Positions 1-11,432 of a DNA stretch of 64,000 bases are shown piece by piece. The notes beneath the pieces were generated by a model that did no database searches, was not told where the DNA came from, and saw nothing but the letters and a program-made list of their open reading frames with translations. Origin of the DNA: Brachynemurus nebulosus. Lineage: Eukaryota > Arthropoda > Insecta > Neuroptera > Myrmeleontidae. Position numbers and translations under genes: made by a program. Positions within the stretch are counted from its first letter, which is position 1. Every line of letters starts with the position of its first letter. The stretch lies in NCBI GenBank assembly GCA_035578155.1, contig JAPWDM010000062.1:1-64000 (forward strand). Direction: 5' to 3'.

Positions 1-107
1 GTCTTTTTTATTTACAATTACTCTATATCAACTAGTTTCCGAGATAAACGTACTTTTGTAAATGGAAATTCGCTATGTTATGCAGGATGCTGCGACAGGG
101 GTATTTA
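1..107. repeat. Dispersed repeat family, partial copy 1
   Basis: This segment matches 26449-26552 and, in its last ~45 bases, 50805-50853. The shared part includes ACTAGTTTCCGAG and ends TGCTGCGACAGGGGTATT (with minor changes). Only the end of the repeat is inside the window. No coding potential is visible. The family is unidentified. Confidence 0.7.
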
Positions 108-2174
108 TCTATCTAAGAAGCTACAGATAAAATTTCAAGTCAATCGGATGAAAATTGCTGGAGTTATCTTGCCCACTGTTTTGAAAAGCTTAGTTTTTAG
201 AAAATCACGTGTAAAGCTTCAAACCATGTTTACGTAACACTGTCTGCGAGCAATATATTATAGTAACACCAACCGTGAATTATTTACGGAAGTATAATTC
301 CCAGAGAACTTTCCAAGTTTTTAATGATAGAAAACGAAAATTAGCGTTCATTCTAAGTTAAACAAAATTACCACCCATTTTGACTGAACAATAACAAATC
401 TTAAAATATGAATATATCGAATACATGCAATGCACCGTTAGTTTGTAAGTTATCTCAAAGTATCAAAACTGAATGTTGAACAATTGCAAAGTACATTATC
501 AGTCGCCGTAGTTATCGAAAAGTCGTTTGGTAAAGTTGGAACGAATTCAGTACTGCCAACTTACTGGATACATAGCTCACATAATACTAGCTACTCATAG
601 CTCTTGATATGTTTGCAAAGACAAGTGGTTTGGTTAACTAGCTAAATATTGTTACGATGTGGTCGACACAGCTTACTTCCACCAGTCCAAAAACTTTCCA
701 TATAGTTTGTATATTAATGTAAATTCTATATACACTTGAGTCTTCTTTCTAACTTTTAATATTATCTAATTTTAACACATTTACTTTTTCTGTACGGTAT
801 ATAAATGTAGTTTATATGAAGTTTGCAAAAATATAATTAAGTTTACTTTTTAATAAATAGTTTAGGTTTTTTTTTGCTTTTTTGGACACTTGAGCAGCGA
901 AATTACCTTACTTCTTGTAAGAATTGTTTTAAATGTATAAAATCTCAATTAAAAATCACCTACTAATTAAAAATTATCAAACTGGACCGATTGGGAAACC
1001 GAAGATTCCTGAGAGCCAGTCAAGAGCCTTATCACTAAGCCACCGATGAAAATAAAAGAAACATAAGAAAAATGGTGAATGTGTTTAAGGGGTCTTTTAT
1101 AAGTGATATCCTATAAAAAAGACACTTTTTGGGGAATTTTTTTTTTTTTTTTGGGGGGGGGGGGAATCTGTTTATCGTATTGAAAAAAAAAAAAAACTTT
1201 GTACATTACAGTACATATAGTTAAGTGTATCTTGAATATTTTTTCTTTTATTTTTGATAAGCCGTCCGCCCTTCTAAGCCTGTGGAATGTCACAGGCCCA
1301 AAAAAAGCGGGTACCAATGATTAAAAGAAAACTATAAGCCCGATTATGTACTAAATTATTGTGTTTTTAGTAAGACTCTCTAGAATCAGCCCTTAATATA
1401 AAAAATTCGATCTTTAGAACGCCTGAAAGGTCAAAAAAACCGCAATTTTTTTACTGTTTTATTCAAAATGTCGCCAAAAAAACTATGATGTCGGATGGGC
1501 TGATTCTAGATAGTTATAGAAATTACCATAATAAAGAGAATGCATCCAATTTTAGTCTAATTGTTTAGTTTTTTTTTGGCACCGTTTTGAATTACAAAGC
1601 CATTCAATATGTCTACAAGAGTAGCTAGAAGGCCAAACAAGAAAGGAAAAAAAGTCAGAATCCGAAAATAGTAATACAATTATAATTTCTGAGTTAGTCA
1701 GTTATGGGTTACGAGGAACGTACGTTCAAATCGAAATAATTTTTGTGCTTATTTTCCTCCTAAATAAGAGATTTCTCAGTACTGATATGCTGCTCCACCC
1801 TTTCTAGATATACCAAGTTGAATTTGTTTTTATATACATATTTTTGTGTTACGATTAGTATGTTTTCACCGGCTTTTCTTTTGTTTCTGGGTTTTGCTTT
1901 CATCATATCCTCTTGTGTCTCTCTGTCTATTCCGTTCCCACGAACCTACATGTATTGGCAATACCAAAGTTAATTTATTTCTTGTATAATAAAATGTAAT
2001 CTTCTTTAGAAAAGTTTGCGGAAAATGATTTCATTTGAATAAAATATATGTAGCTTTATGAAATGAATTTAACAATAATTAATTAAAATTTGTAATTAAA
2101 CTTTGCAAATTAAATAGAAAAGCTACTTTCTTTCTTCAATTATAATATATTTGTATCCATATGTAAGTACATCG

Positions 2175-2180
<6 letters not shown>
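108..2180. other. AT-rich stretch without recognisable gene
   Basis: No convincing coding region is seen. Notable items are a T-run (about 16) directly followed by a G-run (about 12) at 1137-1164 and a small foldback at 1376-1513. The rest is AT-rich unique-looking DNA. Confidence 0.6.
1376..1513. repeat. Small foldback / MITE-like inverted repeat
   Basis: CTCTCTAGAATCAGCCC at 1376-1392 is the reverse complement of 1497-1513 with one mismatch, enclosing about 100 bp of AT-rich DNA. Size and structure suggest a tiny MITE. No target duplication was resolved. Confidence 0.5.

Positions 2181-2254
<74 letters not shown>
2181..2254. repeat. (TA)n microsatellite
   Basis: An uninterrupted TA dinucleotide tract of about 74 bp, preceded by GTACATG, as is the tract starting at 2893. 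Confidence 0.95.
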
Positions 2255-2255
<1 letters not shown>

Positions 2256-2887
2256 TTGGAATTTTATATTTAGACAATGACGTAATAAATAAACTCAACC
2301 CTTCAGAGTGACGTCATATGAATCTTAAACCAATAATTGGATACAAAATTTTTAACACTCCTTAAAAAATTCCTTCTCGATTCAACATTACGAGTTAGAA
2401 AAAGACAATATAATAGTTTAATCCCACCTAATTAAACAAAAACAACTGAAATATGAATGATAATAATATAAATCATTTACTAAGAGGCGACATACGTCGT
2501 TACCTGTTTTTAATCACACTCCAGAAGAAGACGTAATCAGTACGTAATGAGTTGTCTGTCAAAAGTTTTAATAAGACTTTCAAATTTTTTAAATTTGGTA
2601 CAGTAAGGCTCAGCGTAATGGTAAATGATTAATTAGATTTTACCGGGCAAATGGTTTAAATAGTTACATAGTAAATTATAGCGATTTAATCACAAACAAA
2701 TCAACCAAACTTTCCAATCTTTATTAGATTTTTTTTATCAACAACTCACTCACATTTTATTTTAAAACTGCTTATTTTTTTAGCTTATCGTACTTTTTAA
2801 CTTGACCTAGTAGTGTACTTTTAAAGAGTTTTTGAATTATGATTGATTGAATTATTATTTTGAAGTTATTGAACCCAAAAACCGTAC

Positions 2888-2892
<5 letters not shown>
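2255..2892. other. AT-rich spacer, nothing recognised
   Basis: About 640 bp between two TA tracts. I see no gene, TIR or tandem structure here. Confidence 0.5.

Positions 2893-2970
<78 letters not shown>
2893..2970. repeat. (TA)n microsatellite, left of MITE
   Basis: A pure TA tract directly abutting the MITE at 2971-3315. Confidence 0.95.
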
Positions 2971-3519
<549 letters not shown>

Positions 3520-3581
3520 GTTTCTGGGGTTATCCCAAAGTCGTGTGAAAGTCATAAAAACGAACAAAATATAATACTGGT

Positions 3582-3617
3582 TGGTCAAGGTCATAATCAA
3601 GGTCAAATTCGAGGTCA
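3582..3617 (+). repeat. Periodic AGGTCA half-site cluster
   Basis: Hexamers TGGTCA (3582), AGGTCA (3588), AGGTCA (3600) and AGGTCA (3612) sit on a strict 6/12-bp grid. AGGTCA is the nuclear-receptor half-site, but the regular spacing may equally reflect a short degenerate tandem repeat. No gene lies nearby. Confidence 0.45.
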
Positions 3618-3759
3618 TTTTCTAGCTCCTCATTTCCCCATGAAACTTTTGTCCGGGTTATTCTTCGATAAAGTCAATATTAACTGAGACTTTAATAAAG
3701 TATATATAAATATAATAATAATTGTTTCGTAGCAATGATTTTTTCGTTCGAATTACTAT

Positions 3760-4652
3760 ATGCTATATGGTACAGAGGTTTGGTCACTCAGGTATTTATC
3801 AGAGATCGAATCTGCTCAAGGTAGATTTTTTAAAAGCGTCTTCTGTTGGCAGAATACGACACCGAACTACATGGTAAAAACTGAGACAGGTATGAAATTT
3901 ATATCCGCGTGTGCGCTTCAATCAAGATTATTCAGGTGGATAAATCTGTTAAATATGCCCGATTATAGGTTACCTGGTATATGTTATAGGAGATTACTAG
4001 CATTGTACACTACTCCAAATAATACAACTGGATTTCCACTTTAAAAAATATCATTTCTGGATTAGGTTTCGAGGAATTCTGGACATCAGCCAATATAAAT
4101 CAGATTCAAAACTCAGTTAATTTAATAGTTACTACCTATGAACGGTAAATCGCAAAGCAGGATAATACACGCATCACTAACTCCATCTACAGTAATTTAT
4201 ACAAATTGATTAGAAATACCAATGAGAATACTTAGCTTTCTTTAAATTTGAATATCTCAAAACTAAGAATCGTCAGTCAAATACGGCTGATGGGTCAATT
4301 ATATGTAAAATTTTACGTAAATAATATAACTTATAAATGGGGCCAATCGCGAGTTTGTGATATTTGTAACTTAGGCGAACAGAAAGCTTAATCCATTTTA
4401 TTTTTAGTTGCCCGATTTATGATTGGCTACGATCTACTATAATAGAAAGTTTCACAAACCAGCATGCAGATACAGAAACATGGTTTAGACATTTATTATG
4501 CAACTTGGAGCCCATGAAGGTAAATGCTATCTACCGCTACGTAACAACAGCCTTAAGGATCTGTAACTTCATAATCAATGAATAATCAGTTTAGCTATAA
4601 TTGTTAAGTAACTGTACCAACCACCTGTAATATCCACCTGGGTTAAATACAG
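3760..4652 (+). pseudogene. Decayed LINE 3' fragment (post-RT region)
   Basis: The first ~95 codons read as a typical LINE region downstream of the RT (MLYGTEVWSL, then an FFKSVF...NTTPNYMV...ETGMKF pattern and a RLPGICYRRLL stretch). After a stop at 4042-4044 the similarity continues in other frames, with a CxxC...H-type motif (CDICNLGEQ) near 4360 and a VNAIYRYVTTALRI end near 4520-4570. The 3' region ends in (ATT)n at 4653-4665. Several stops and frameshifts make it non-functional. No endonuclease or RT catalytic region is present. The clade cannot be fixed from this piece. Confidence 0.65.
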
Positions 4653-4665
4653 TATTATTATTATT
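4653..4665. repeat. (ATT)n junction between two LINEs
   Basis: A short ATT tract where the tail of the plus-strand LINE remnant meets the 3' end of the minus-strand R4/Dong-like element. Confidence 0.8.
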
Positions 4666-7600
4666 TTGAGATTAACGAGATAAACGCGACTGCACTTCAA
4701 AAACCCCCAGGCAGAGGAAAAAGCGTCCGTGCAGCGTACCAGGTCAGGTACTTCTAGGTCAGGTACGTAATGTCCGTCATACAGCATCCCCTTCCTGGTC
4801 TTCCCTACCTAATAAATCCCCAAACCTCGCTGCTAAACTATGACAGTGGGAGATTCAAGAGCAGATCCAATGGATGTTCGAGGGCCCGCTCTAAACGGGG
4901 CATGGGCGTTCAAAGCTGTTCATGAACTCCCGGAAAAGGTTGTCTGGTGCGACCGGAGCGTGCGAAGCGTCCCGATAATAACTGCTTTTTGCATTGACGC
5001 CGCTAACATGTTGGCGTGAGATCCACAAGCCGGAATGATGTTAAGATTACGCACAAAGGAGTTATGCATACCCCCCAGACATCCGATTATAAGTACGACC
5101 AAGTGTACAGTATACCCCGGGCACAGTTGTCGCAGTTCGTGTATTAGATCTTGATATTTAATCCTTTTTTGCTCCTCCTTTACGACTATGTTAGTTTCCG
5201 CCCGAGCAGGAAACTCGATAACATACATAGTCTGAGATGTTAAATCTTGGAGCACAACATCAGGCTTATTAGCGATCAATTGCATGGTAGTTGCAACCGG
5301 CATATTCCAAAAAATCTTGCACTTTTGATTGGCCACAAAGGATTCTATTTCCGCAGGATCGTAGGGCAAGACTGGTGTTTTGTCAACTTCGTAATGATGA
5401 CGAAGATAAAAGTAGAGCACACACAACGCTGCATTATGGCGATGGATATAGGTGGATTTAGCATAATAAGAACAACCTGAAGTCAGGTGCATTATGGTTT
5501 CCGGGTATGCTTTGCATGCTCGACACGAGGTATTCGAAACCCCTTTATTACCCCTCACATATTTTTGGTGTGTTAAGGTGTTCCACACTCCATTTTGAGC
5601 TGCAGTGATAAATCCCTCCGTTTCCGATTTAAGTCCATTAGCTCTCAAGAAAGCCCAAGTGAGTTCGCTCGAAAGGCCAAGGTTGTCAAAATGACGGTAG
5701 AACATACCCTGGTGAACTTTGTCGTGTTTATTGAACAGATGTTGTTGCTCGGCTCTCTTGATTGCCGACTTTTGGCGCGACTGTGATAGTGAAAGAATGT
5801 TATCATCACCGTCGCGATTACGCGGATCGAAGGCTAAGCCCAAGATATCGGCGGCACGTTGCGCCGCTGTGAATAAAAATGCGCCTACGCCAGCAAGCTC
5901 GTGGTCCCTGACGAGTTGCAAAAGCGGGTCTGAACTGTTAAGTACACGACAAGCTGTACCTAAGACTATACGATCATGTAAACGTTCGACTGACAGGAGC
6001 CCCCTACCCCCTAGGTCACGTGGGAGGTAAAGTCGTTGTGTCGATGCGCGTGGGTGCAAACTACGGGTGATGTTCATTATTTTTCGCGTGTCTCGGTCTA
6101 GTTCCTCCAATTCATTCACATTCCACTTAATTGAGCCAAAATATATAAAAGGATGGGTATGGCTAATATTTATAGCGCTGGTCTTATTCTTCGCCGACAA
6201 TTCGGAACTCCAAATTTGTCGAAGACGCTTATATCTACTACTTAAGGCGGCTTTCATGTTCTTCACGCCCTGGATGTTACTTTGGCCAACACCAAGGTAC
6301 GTATAAGTCGCTCCTTCATCAAGATGTAATATGATGCTTCCATCCACTAACTGGGCGTGTGAATCAAAATTCGGAACTACACCATGTTTACAGTGCACCA
6401 CCGCGCATTTGTTCAGTCCGAACTCCATACCGATCGCGTGAGTGTATTCGTGTGTTAATTTTAGAGCGCAGTGGGGATCACTCTTTGACGAAGCATACAG
6501 TTTTAACATCCATATAAAATAAATGTGTGACTTTATGCTCACGATTTCCTACCGGGCCACACAAGTAGCCGGGTTCCTCCCTCAGGCTGAAGGACAGGGG
6601 CAACAACGAGATGCAAAACCAAAGTGGACTGAGGCTGTCTCCTTGGTATACGCCTCGTTTGTATGTCACCAACTCCGTTGATACAACGTGTTCACCGGAT
6701 GTTATTGCGAACCTTGTTTTCCAGAGCGGCAACAGGTGTTCAATACATTTAATAATGTCAGGGTGGACTCGCAGACAATGGAGCAAATAGATGATGAGCT
6801 CATGCGACGTTGTGTCAAATGCTTCTCGATAGTCCACCCAGGCCATGCTCAGGTTGCGTTTGTGCTGTCTAGCATTCTGACAGATACATCTGGCGACCAG
6901 CAAGTTGTCTTTATAACCCGACATTCCTCTTTTTGAACCTCGTTGTTCATAGATCGAACTCCACACTGGTTCAATCGCCTTTAAGATGCGTTCGTATAGA
7001 ATGGAAGTGAACGCTTTATACACGGTGTTCAGGCATGTTATCGGTCTGTAGTTCTGTGATTGTGATAGGTCTCCTTTTTTCGGTATTAGGACCGTTCTTC
7101 CCTCAGCGAGCTACAATGGTATCGGCTCCCAGTTAAATAACAAATCTGAAAATATACGAGCAAGGTGGCGGTGGGTACTAGTGAACTTCTTACACCAAAA
7201 ATTCGTTATTCCATCAATGCCCGGAGCCGAATAGTTCTTCTTGCCTTTGAAAGCAACTTCGACTTCCTCTTTATCGGTAGATGTTATAATGGTATGAGAT
7301 GGCGCTTTGCCAAGCTGTTGTTTGCAGCACCATCTAAACTGGCTGATGCGAATACAGTCCAAGCCAGTCTCTTTAGTCGTCTCATATATCCCCCGCCAAT
7401 AATCTTCTATTGCGTCGACCGACAAAGTTTTTTGATGCGAACAGTCGTGAAGGGTTCGATTTAAAGATCTTATTTTCCCGTATGCACCGTTCACGCCGGG
7501 CTAATTTCTTCTTGGCCAGGGCCAATGCGCGCATCTTATCCAAATATGTCTGTTTGATGGTCAACAGATTTCCCAAATTGATTGTGTGATAGCGGTACCT

Positions 7601-8718
7601 TAGTTCTTTGGCAAAAGCCCGTACCTTTCGCGTAAAACGCCTGTTGGTCTGAATATATTCTATCACACATTGGATACGCGATACCAGCTGTCGTAGTGCC
7701 TTCACCTTGGTGTCAATTTGTTTAATACGAATACGTGCCTTCTCCTCTGCAGTCTTTTGCTGCCTAGTACATGGGGTCAGGACACGCATCGCTGCATATA
7801 CTGCGTTGTCGACGTCGGTGAGATCACTGGATGAGGATAGATGATCGTCTAAAATTTCGTTTAGTAGGGTCAGTTGTTTGCCCTTTACGTACGTCCATCG
7901 GTATTTGGAACGTAGACGTTTGTCAAAGTTTAAATCGGTATCGAGAAGATCGCAAAAATGTTTTCTTAAATTGTCTGAGACAGAAAGGGACTTATTTAGA
8001 TCGGCATCATTCTGTGTGGGAGTTGAACTGGTTCTGGTGTTAGACTCTAGCACAGTATCTGTGTTGGCTTGATTTAACAAGTCTGTCTGTGCCTCAGCAA
8101 CTATTCTGTCACCATAAGTTACCGGTTGATTCTGCTCTGTGATGTTAATATTGGCCAAGCTCTCACCATTGACCGCAGAGTCCTGTTCAATTTCCACTAC
8201 CGCAGTTTCAGCAATCCTAACTTCTTCGCGAGCTTCTCGATTATCGTCATGTCCGGTAGGTATGTTTAGTTTGATAATTCGGGCTACATGGTAACACAGG
8301 TTTTGTGGCGTTAAATTTGAGTGTTCGGGATGCATCTGGCATCATATGACGTGCACCCTGTTTTATTTGGCTCACTTTGTGTGCGGCACGTGAGCAAATC
8401 TCTCCTCAAGCTGTCTGTCCTCTCCAGGCGCACGAGACGAGAAGATGAATTTCTACTGGATCCGTCTTTTTCTGCGGGCCCACCCGAGAGACCCTCGACG
8501 CGAACAGTTTTTCTAGCTCTTTCCTTCGGAACTAGTTAATACAAGTTGTGAGTAGTTAGTTAGGTCACAGGGTCAACCATTTAGCGCTGGTTAATCTCCA
8601 CGCACCAGATACTAAAAAGTACCTGGTCTTAGCTCGGGGACCCGGGAGCGCTTCTTCCCGAATTGTCGTAGCAACCGACTACCGGAGCAACTGGGTGTTA
8701 CAACAAGCCCCTGGGGGT
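4666..8718 (-). mobile_element. R4/Dong-like non-LTR retrotransposon, inactive
   Basis: A single-ORF, restriction-like-endonuclease LINE of about 4 kb read right to left. It is bounded by TAA tracts at both ends (8719-8741 upstream, 4653-4665 downstream). Dong elements are known for insertion into TAA repeats, which fits. A ~380-bp leader precedes the first ATG. The reading frame is broken (see the pseudogene entry), so this is a dead copy. Confidence 0.8.
4920..8335 (-). pseudogene. R4/Dong-like RT-endonuclease polyprotein, broken
   Basis: Read on the minus strand: an N-terminal region (8335 to about 7440); an RT N-terminal part with SAPGIDGIT near 7220; RT core with YRPITCLNTVYKA, VDYREAFD and YQGDSLSPL; a C-terminal zinc-binding segment CRACKAYPETIMH...C near 5500; then a PDVVLQDLTS...VIEFPAR stretch near 5200, typical of the restriction-like (PD-D/ExK) endonuclease of R2/R4-group LINEs. 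Breaks: a frameshift near 7440-7480, an in-frame TAG at 7111-7113, and a frameshift around 6500-6540 right at the FYMD catalytic box, so the second catalytic Asp is lost. Known family members act by target-primed reverse transcription; this copy cannot. Confidence 0.82.
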
Positions 8719-8741
8719 TTATTATTATTATTATTATTATA
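8719..8741. repeat. (ATT)n tract
   Basis: An ATT tract joining the 5' end of the R4/Dong-like element to the 3' tail of the next element in the chain. Confidence 0.85.
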
Positions 8742-9027
8742 GACTTTTACGCCAACCTGGCGCTCACTACTCAGTAGGACAGTACTGGGTAACATTCACC
8801 TATACCGGCATTATGCAAGGTATTAGGCTCTGTGGAAGGGTAATGTGCCAAACCGATCCGTAAAAGTACCGTAGTACATTCACGGACGGGTTTGTCACAT
8901 CACACCTTATATTGTTGTTGTTGTTGCTTGAAACGAGGTGTTATGCGTCTATTTTGGTGTACACTGGTTCGTACGACGAGACTTTTGTGGGAGCGTAGAT
9001 GTTGGCTCAATGACAGACGGCTGTCTG
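8742..9027 (-). mobile_element. Short TAA-tailed retroelement fragment
   Basis: About 290 bp between two TAA tracts. On the minus strand it ends GGTTGGCGTAAAAGTCTA followed by (TAA)n, so it has the same orientation and tail type as its neighbours. It could be a SINE or a 5'-truncated LINE 3' UTR. It has no coding capacity, and I do not recognise the family. Confidence 0.5.
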
Positions 9028-10562
9028 TTATTATTATTATTTTTTTTTTTTGATTAAAATTGGGGTACTGCTGCCGGTGGATGGCGCGGTCAGCAGCACC
9101 CGGCGGCATCGCCAACTAAGGGCATGCGCCGCCGAAACGAGAAATATAAATAAAAACAACACGTAAAGACAGGGACACATAAATGCACTAGACAATGGAC
9201 AAACATACACATAATAAAATTCACCGATGAGCCCTGCCATCCCAGGGTTTCATAACGAGCGGACAGTCCTTGGTGGCGGTACGCTAAGTACTAGCCAGAA
9301 CGTCCGGTCACCAAGAACTGAAAACCAACGATGAAACTCCGAGGTGTAAAGGGCCTCGGAGTGGAGAATATTGAATAAAATATCACAAGATAAGAACATC
9401 ACAAAAACATCACAAAGAAAAAATTAGAAGAAAACCTTATTACGTCACTGGGGAGCCACAGGCCGACCAGTGCCGCAATAAGTAGTTAAAAACAAAACCG
9501 CTGAGGGGCCACAACAGCAAGCCCACAGCGGCACAACAAAATATCACAGGTAAGAATAAAAAGATGATATACCACCTCGGGTGGAAAAAGCCCTCAGTGG
9601 TACATCGTTAAGACAAAACAGATTAAAAACAATCTTATTAAAAAATAAAAACAACAATATCACAGATTTTAAAAAATTTCTTGCTCTGTGGCACGATTCC
9701 GCTCCTCATAGTCTCAACAATTCCGAAATGGCTTCGTCAACACCTAGGAACTCACAGGTGTAGGGACAGTGACATCTGATTACTGAGCAACATGTACTGT
9801 TCTGTCAGATAACTGATTACTGGGTACATGTGCCGTTCTGTCAGATGTCGGGGTCAACCTACACGGGAGACCGGTACGATGACTAGACCACGTTCGTCCG
9901 AGTTGAGGCTACAGAGAACGGGACAATGCCACAGAGTATCACAAAGCTAACATCTGACTTGTGTTCGTATCACTTCGACGGAGCGGAAGCCGCCACATCG
10001 ACGCCCACGAACGCATCCGTACGAGGGACGACGACGTCTCCTTACTGAGCGAGCTCGCTCAAGCCGTTCGGGCAGACATCGACTCATACGTGTGGCCGAT
10101 GAGAACGAGTGCGTCAAGAGCCGCATTCCTACCCATCGAAATGACAAGAACAAGGTCAGGGAAATATCACAGACCGAGCAGCTAGACAATACCACGGCAG
10201 GCATGAAAACCCCAAGTGGCATAACAAGTATCACAGATAAAAAAGTATCACAGATAGGTTAAACAAAATCACAGATGTAACATCACACATTTCAACTCGT
10301 CTGAACGGTCTCGTCGGACTCCGAAGATCACGCCCATGGGAGTAGACAGCACTGACGACGCATTGAATTCCGGTCAAGGTACAAATTAAACCAAATCAAA
10401 CTGACGCAGGCATAATACTCACTCGGGGAATACAACATCGTCCCCTCCACACGATCATTCTTGTCGAAACACAGTACCAGAGCCTCGTCAGCCTGCTAGC
10501 CGAAGCTAACAGTTGCCCGCCGGGCACGAACGGGGACGTGAAGGATGGATTTTAGCCCAGCA
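9028..10562 (-). mobile_element. Non-autonomous TAA-tailed element, copy 1
   Basis: The 5' end (minus strand) begins GCTGGGCTAAAATCCATCC at about 10562. The 3' end is CCAATTTTAATCA followed by A-run and (TAA)n at 9028-9051. Its last ~1 kb is closely similar to the 3' UTR of the intact LINE at 10563-17469, including GCTGCCGGTGGATGGCGCGG (plus strand). It carries many ATCACAG-like motifs and hairpin modules, for example an 8-bp stem CTCCGAGG/CCTCGGAG at 9337-9361 and CACTGG/CCAGTG at 9446-9482. No long ORF is present. It looks like a LINE-dependent parasite with its own 5' end. Confidence 0.75.
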
Positions 10563-10584
10563 TTATTATTATTATTATTATTAT

Positions 10585-10621
<37 letters not shown>

Positions 10622-10622
<1 letters not shown>

Positions 10623-11432
10623 ATTAAAATTGGGGTACTGCTGCCGGTGGATGGCGCGGTCAGCAGCACCCGGCGGCATCGCCAACTAAGGGCATGCGCC
10701 GCCACGCACGGTAAAATAAAAACATACACAAAACAGACAGGAACACATAAATGCAGTAGACAACGGACAAACATACACATAATAAAATCCATCGATGGGC
10801 CCTGCCATCCCAGGGCTTATAAAGAGCGGACAGTCCTTGGTGACGGTACGATAAGTACTAGACAGAGCGTCCGGTCACCAAGGCCTGGAAGCCATCGCTG
10901 GAACTCCCTCCGAGGTGTACAGGACCCCGGAGTGGAGAGAACCGACTAGAAACACTCAAAAAACAAGACTAGAAAAAAATCACAGTGTTATCACAGAAAA
11001 AACTTATTACATCGCTGGGAGGCCACAGGCCGACCAGCGACGCAATAAGGAGTTAAAACAATACCGCTGTGGAGCCATAACAACAGGCCCACAGCGGCAT
11101 AACAAAATATCACAGATAAATAAAAACAAGTGATGTACCACCTCGGGTGTAAAGGGCCTTCGGTGGTACGTCATTAAAAAACAATAACGAAAACAAATAA
11201 CAAGGTATAAATAACATACAGTACCACTAAGGGTGTAAAAGGCCCTTAGTGGCATAACAAAAGACTAAAAGTACCCTGCCAGACCAGCTGGAACAGGGTA
11301 TAGTTAATAAATAAATAAATTAAGACAATCACAAAAATTTTTGAAACACATAAATTAAAATCGCTGGGAGATAAAATTAACTGTCGGGGGAGATAAAACG
11401 AGACGACTTGTAAAATCTGAGATGGTATGCCC
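10622..11432 (-). repeat. LINE 3' UTR: array of diverse hairpins
   Basis: Successive inverted repeats occur here: CCACTAAGGG/CCCTTAGTGG with a 9-nt loop (11224-11252), TACCCTG/CAGGGTA near 11272-11300, GTACCACC/GGTGGTAC near 11134-11170, CCGCTGTGG/CCACAGCGG near 11062-11097, TCGCTGG/CCAGCGA near 11011-11040 and CCTTGGTGAC/GTCACCAAGG near 10835-10882. Some stems are separated by short A-rich linkers containing ATCACAG. Stem sequences differ while the architecture is kept. Confidence 0.75.

Noticed and set aside
9028..11430. Possible CRISPR-like array of repeats and spacers
   Set aside because: Linker motifs are irregular and the modules are hairpins of a retroelement UTR in a eukaryotic genome.
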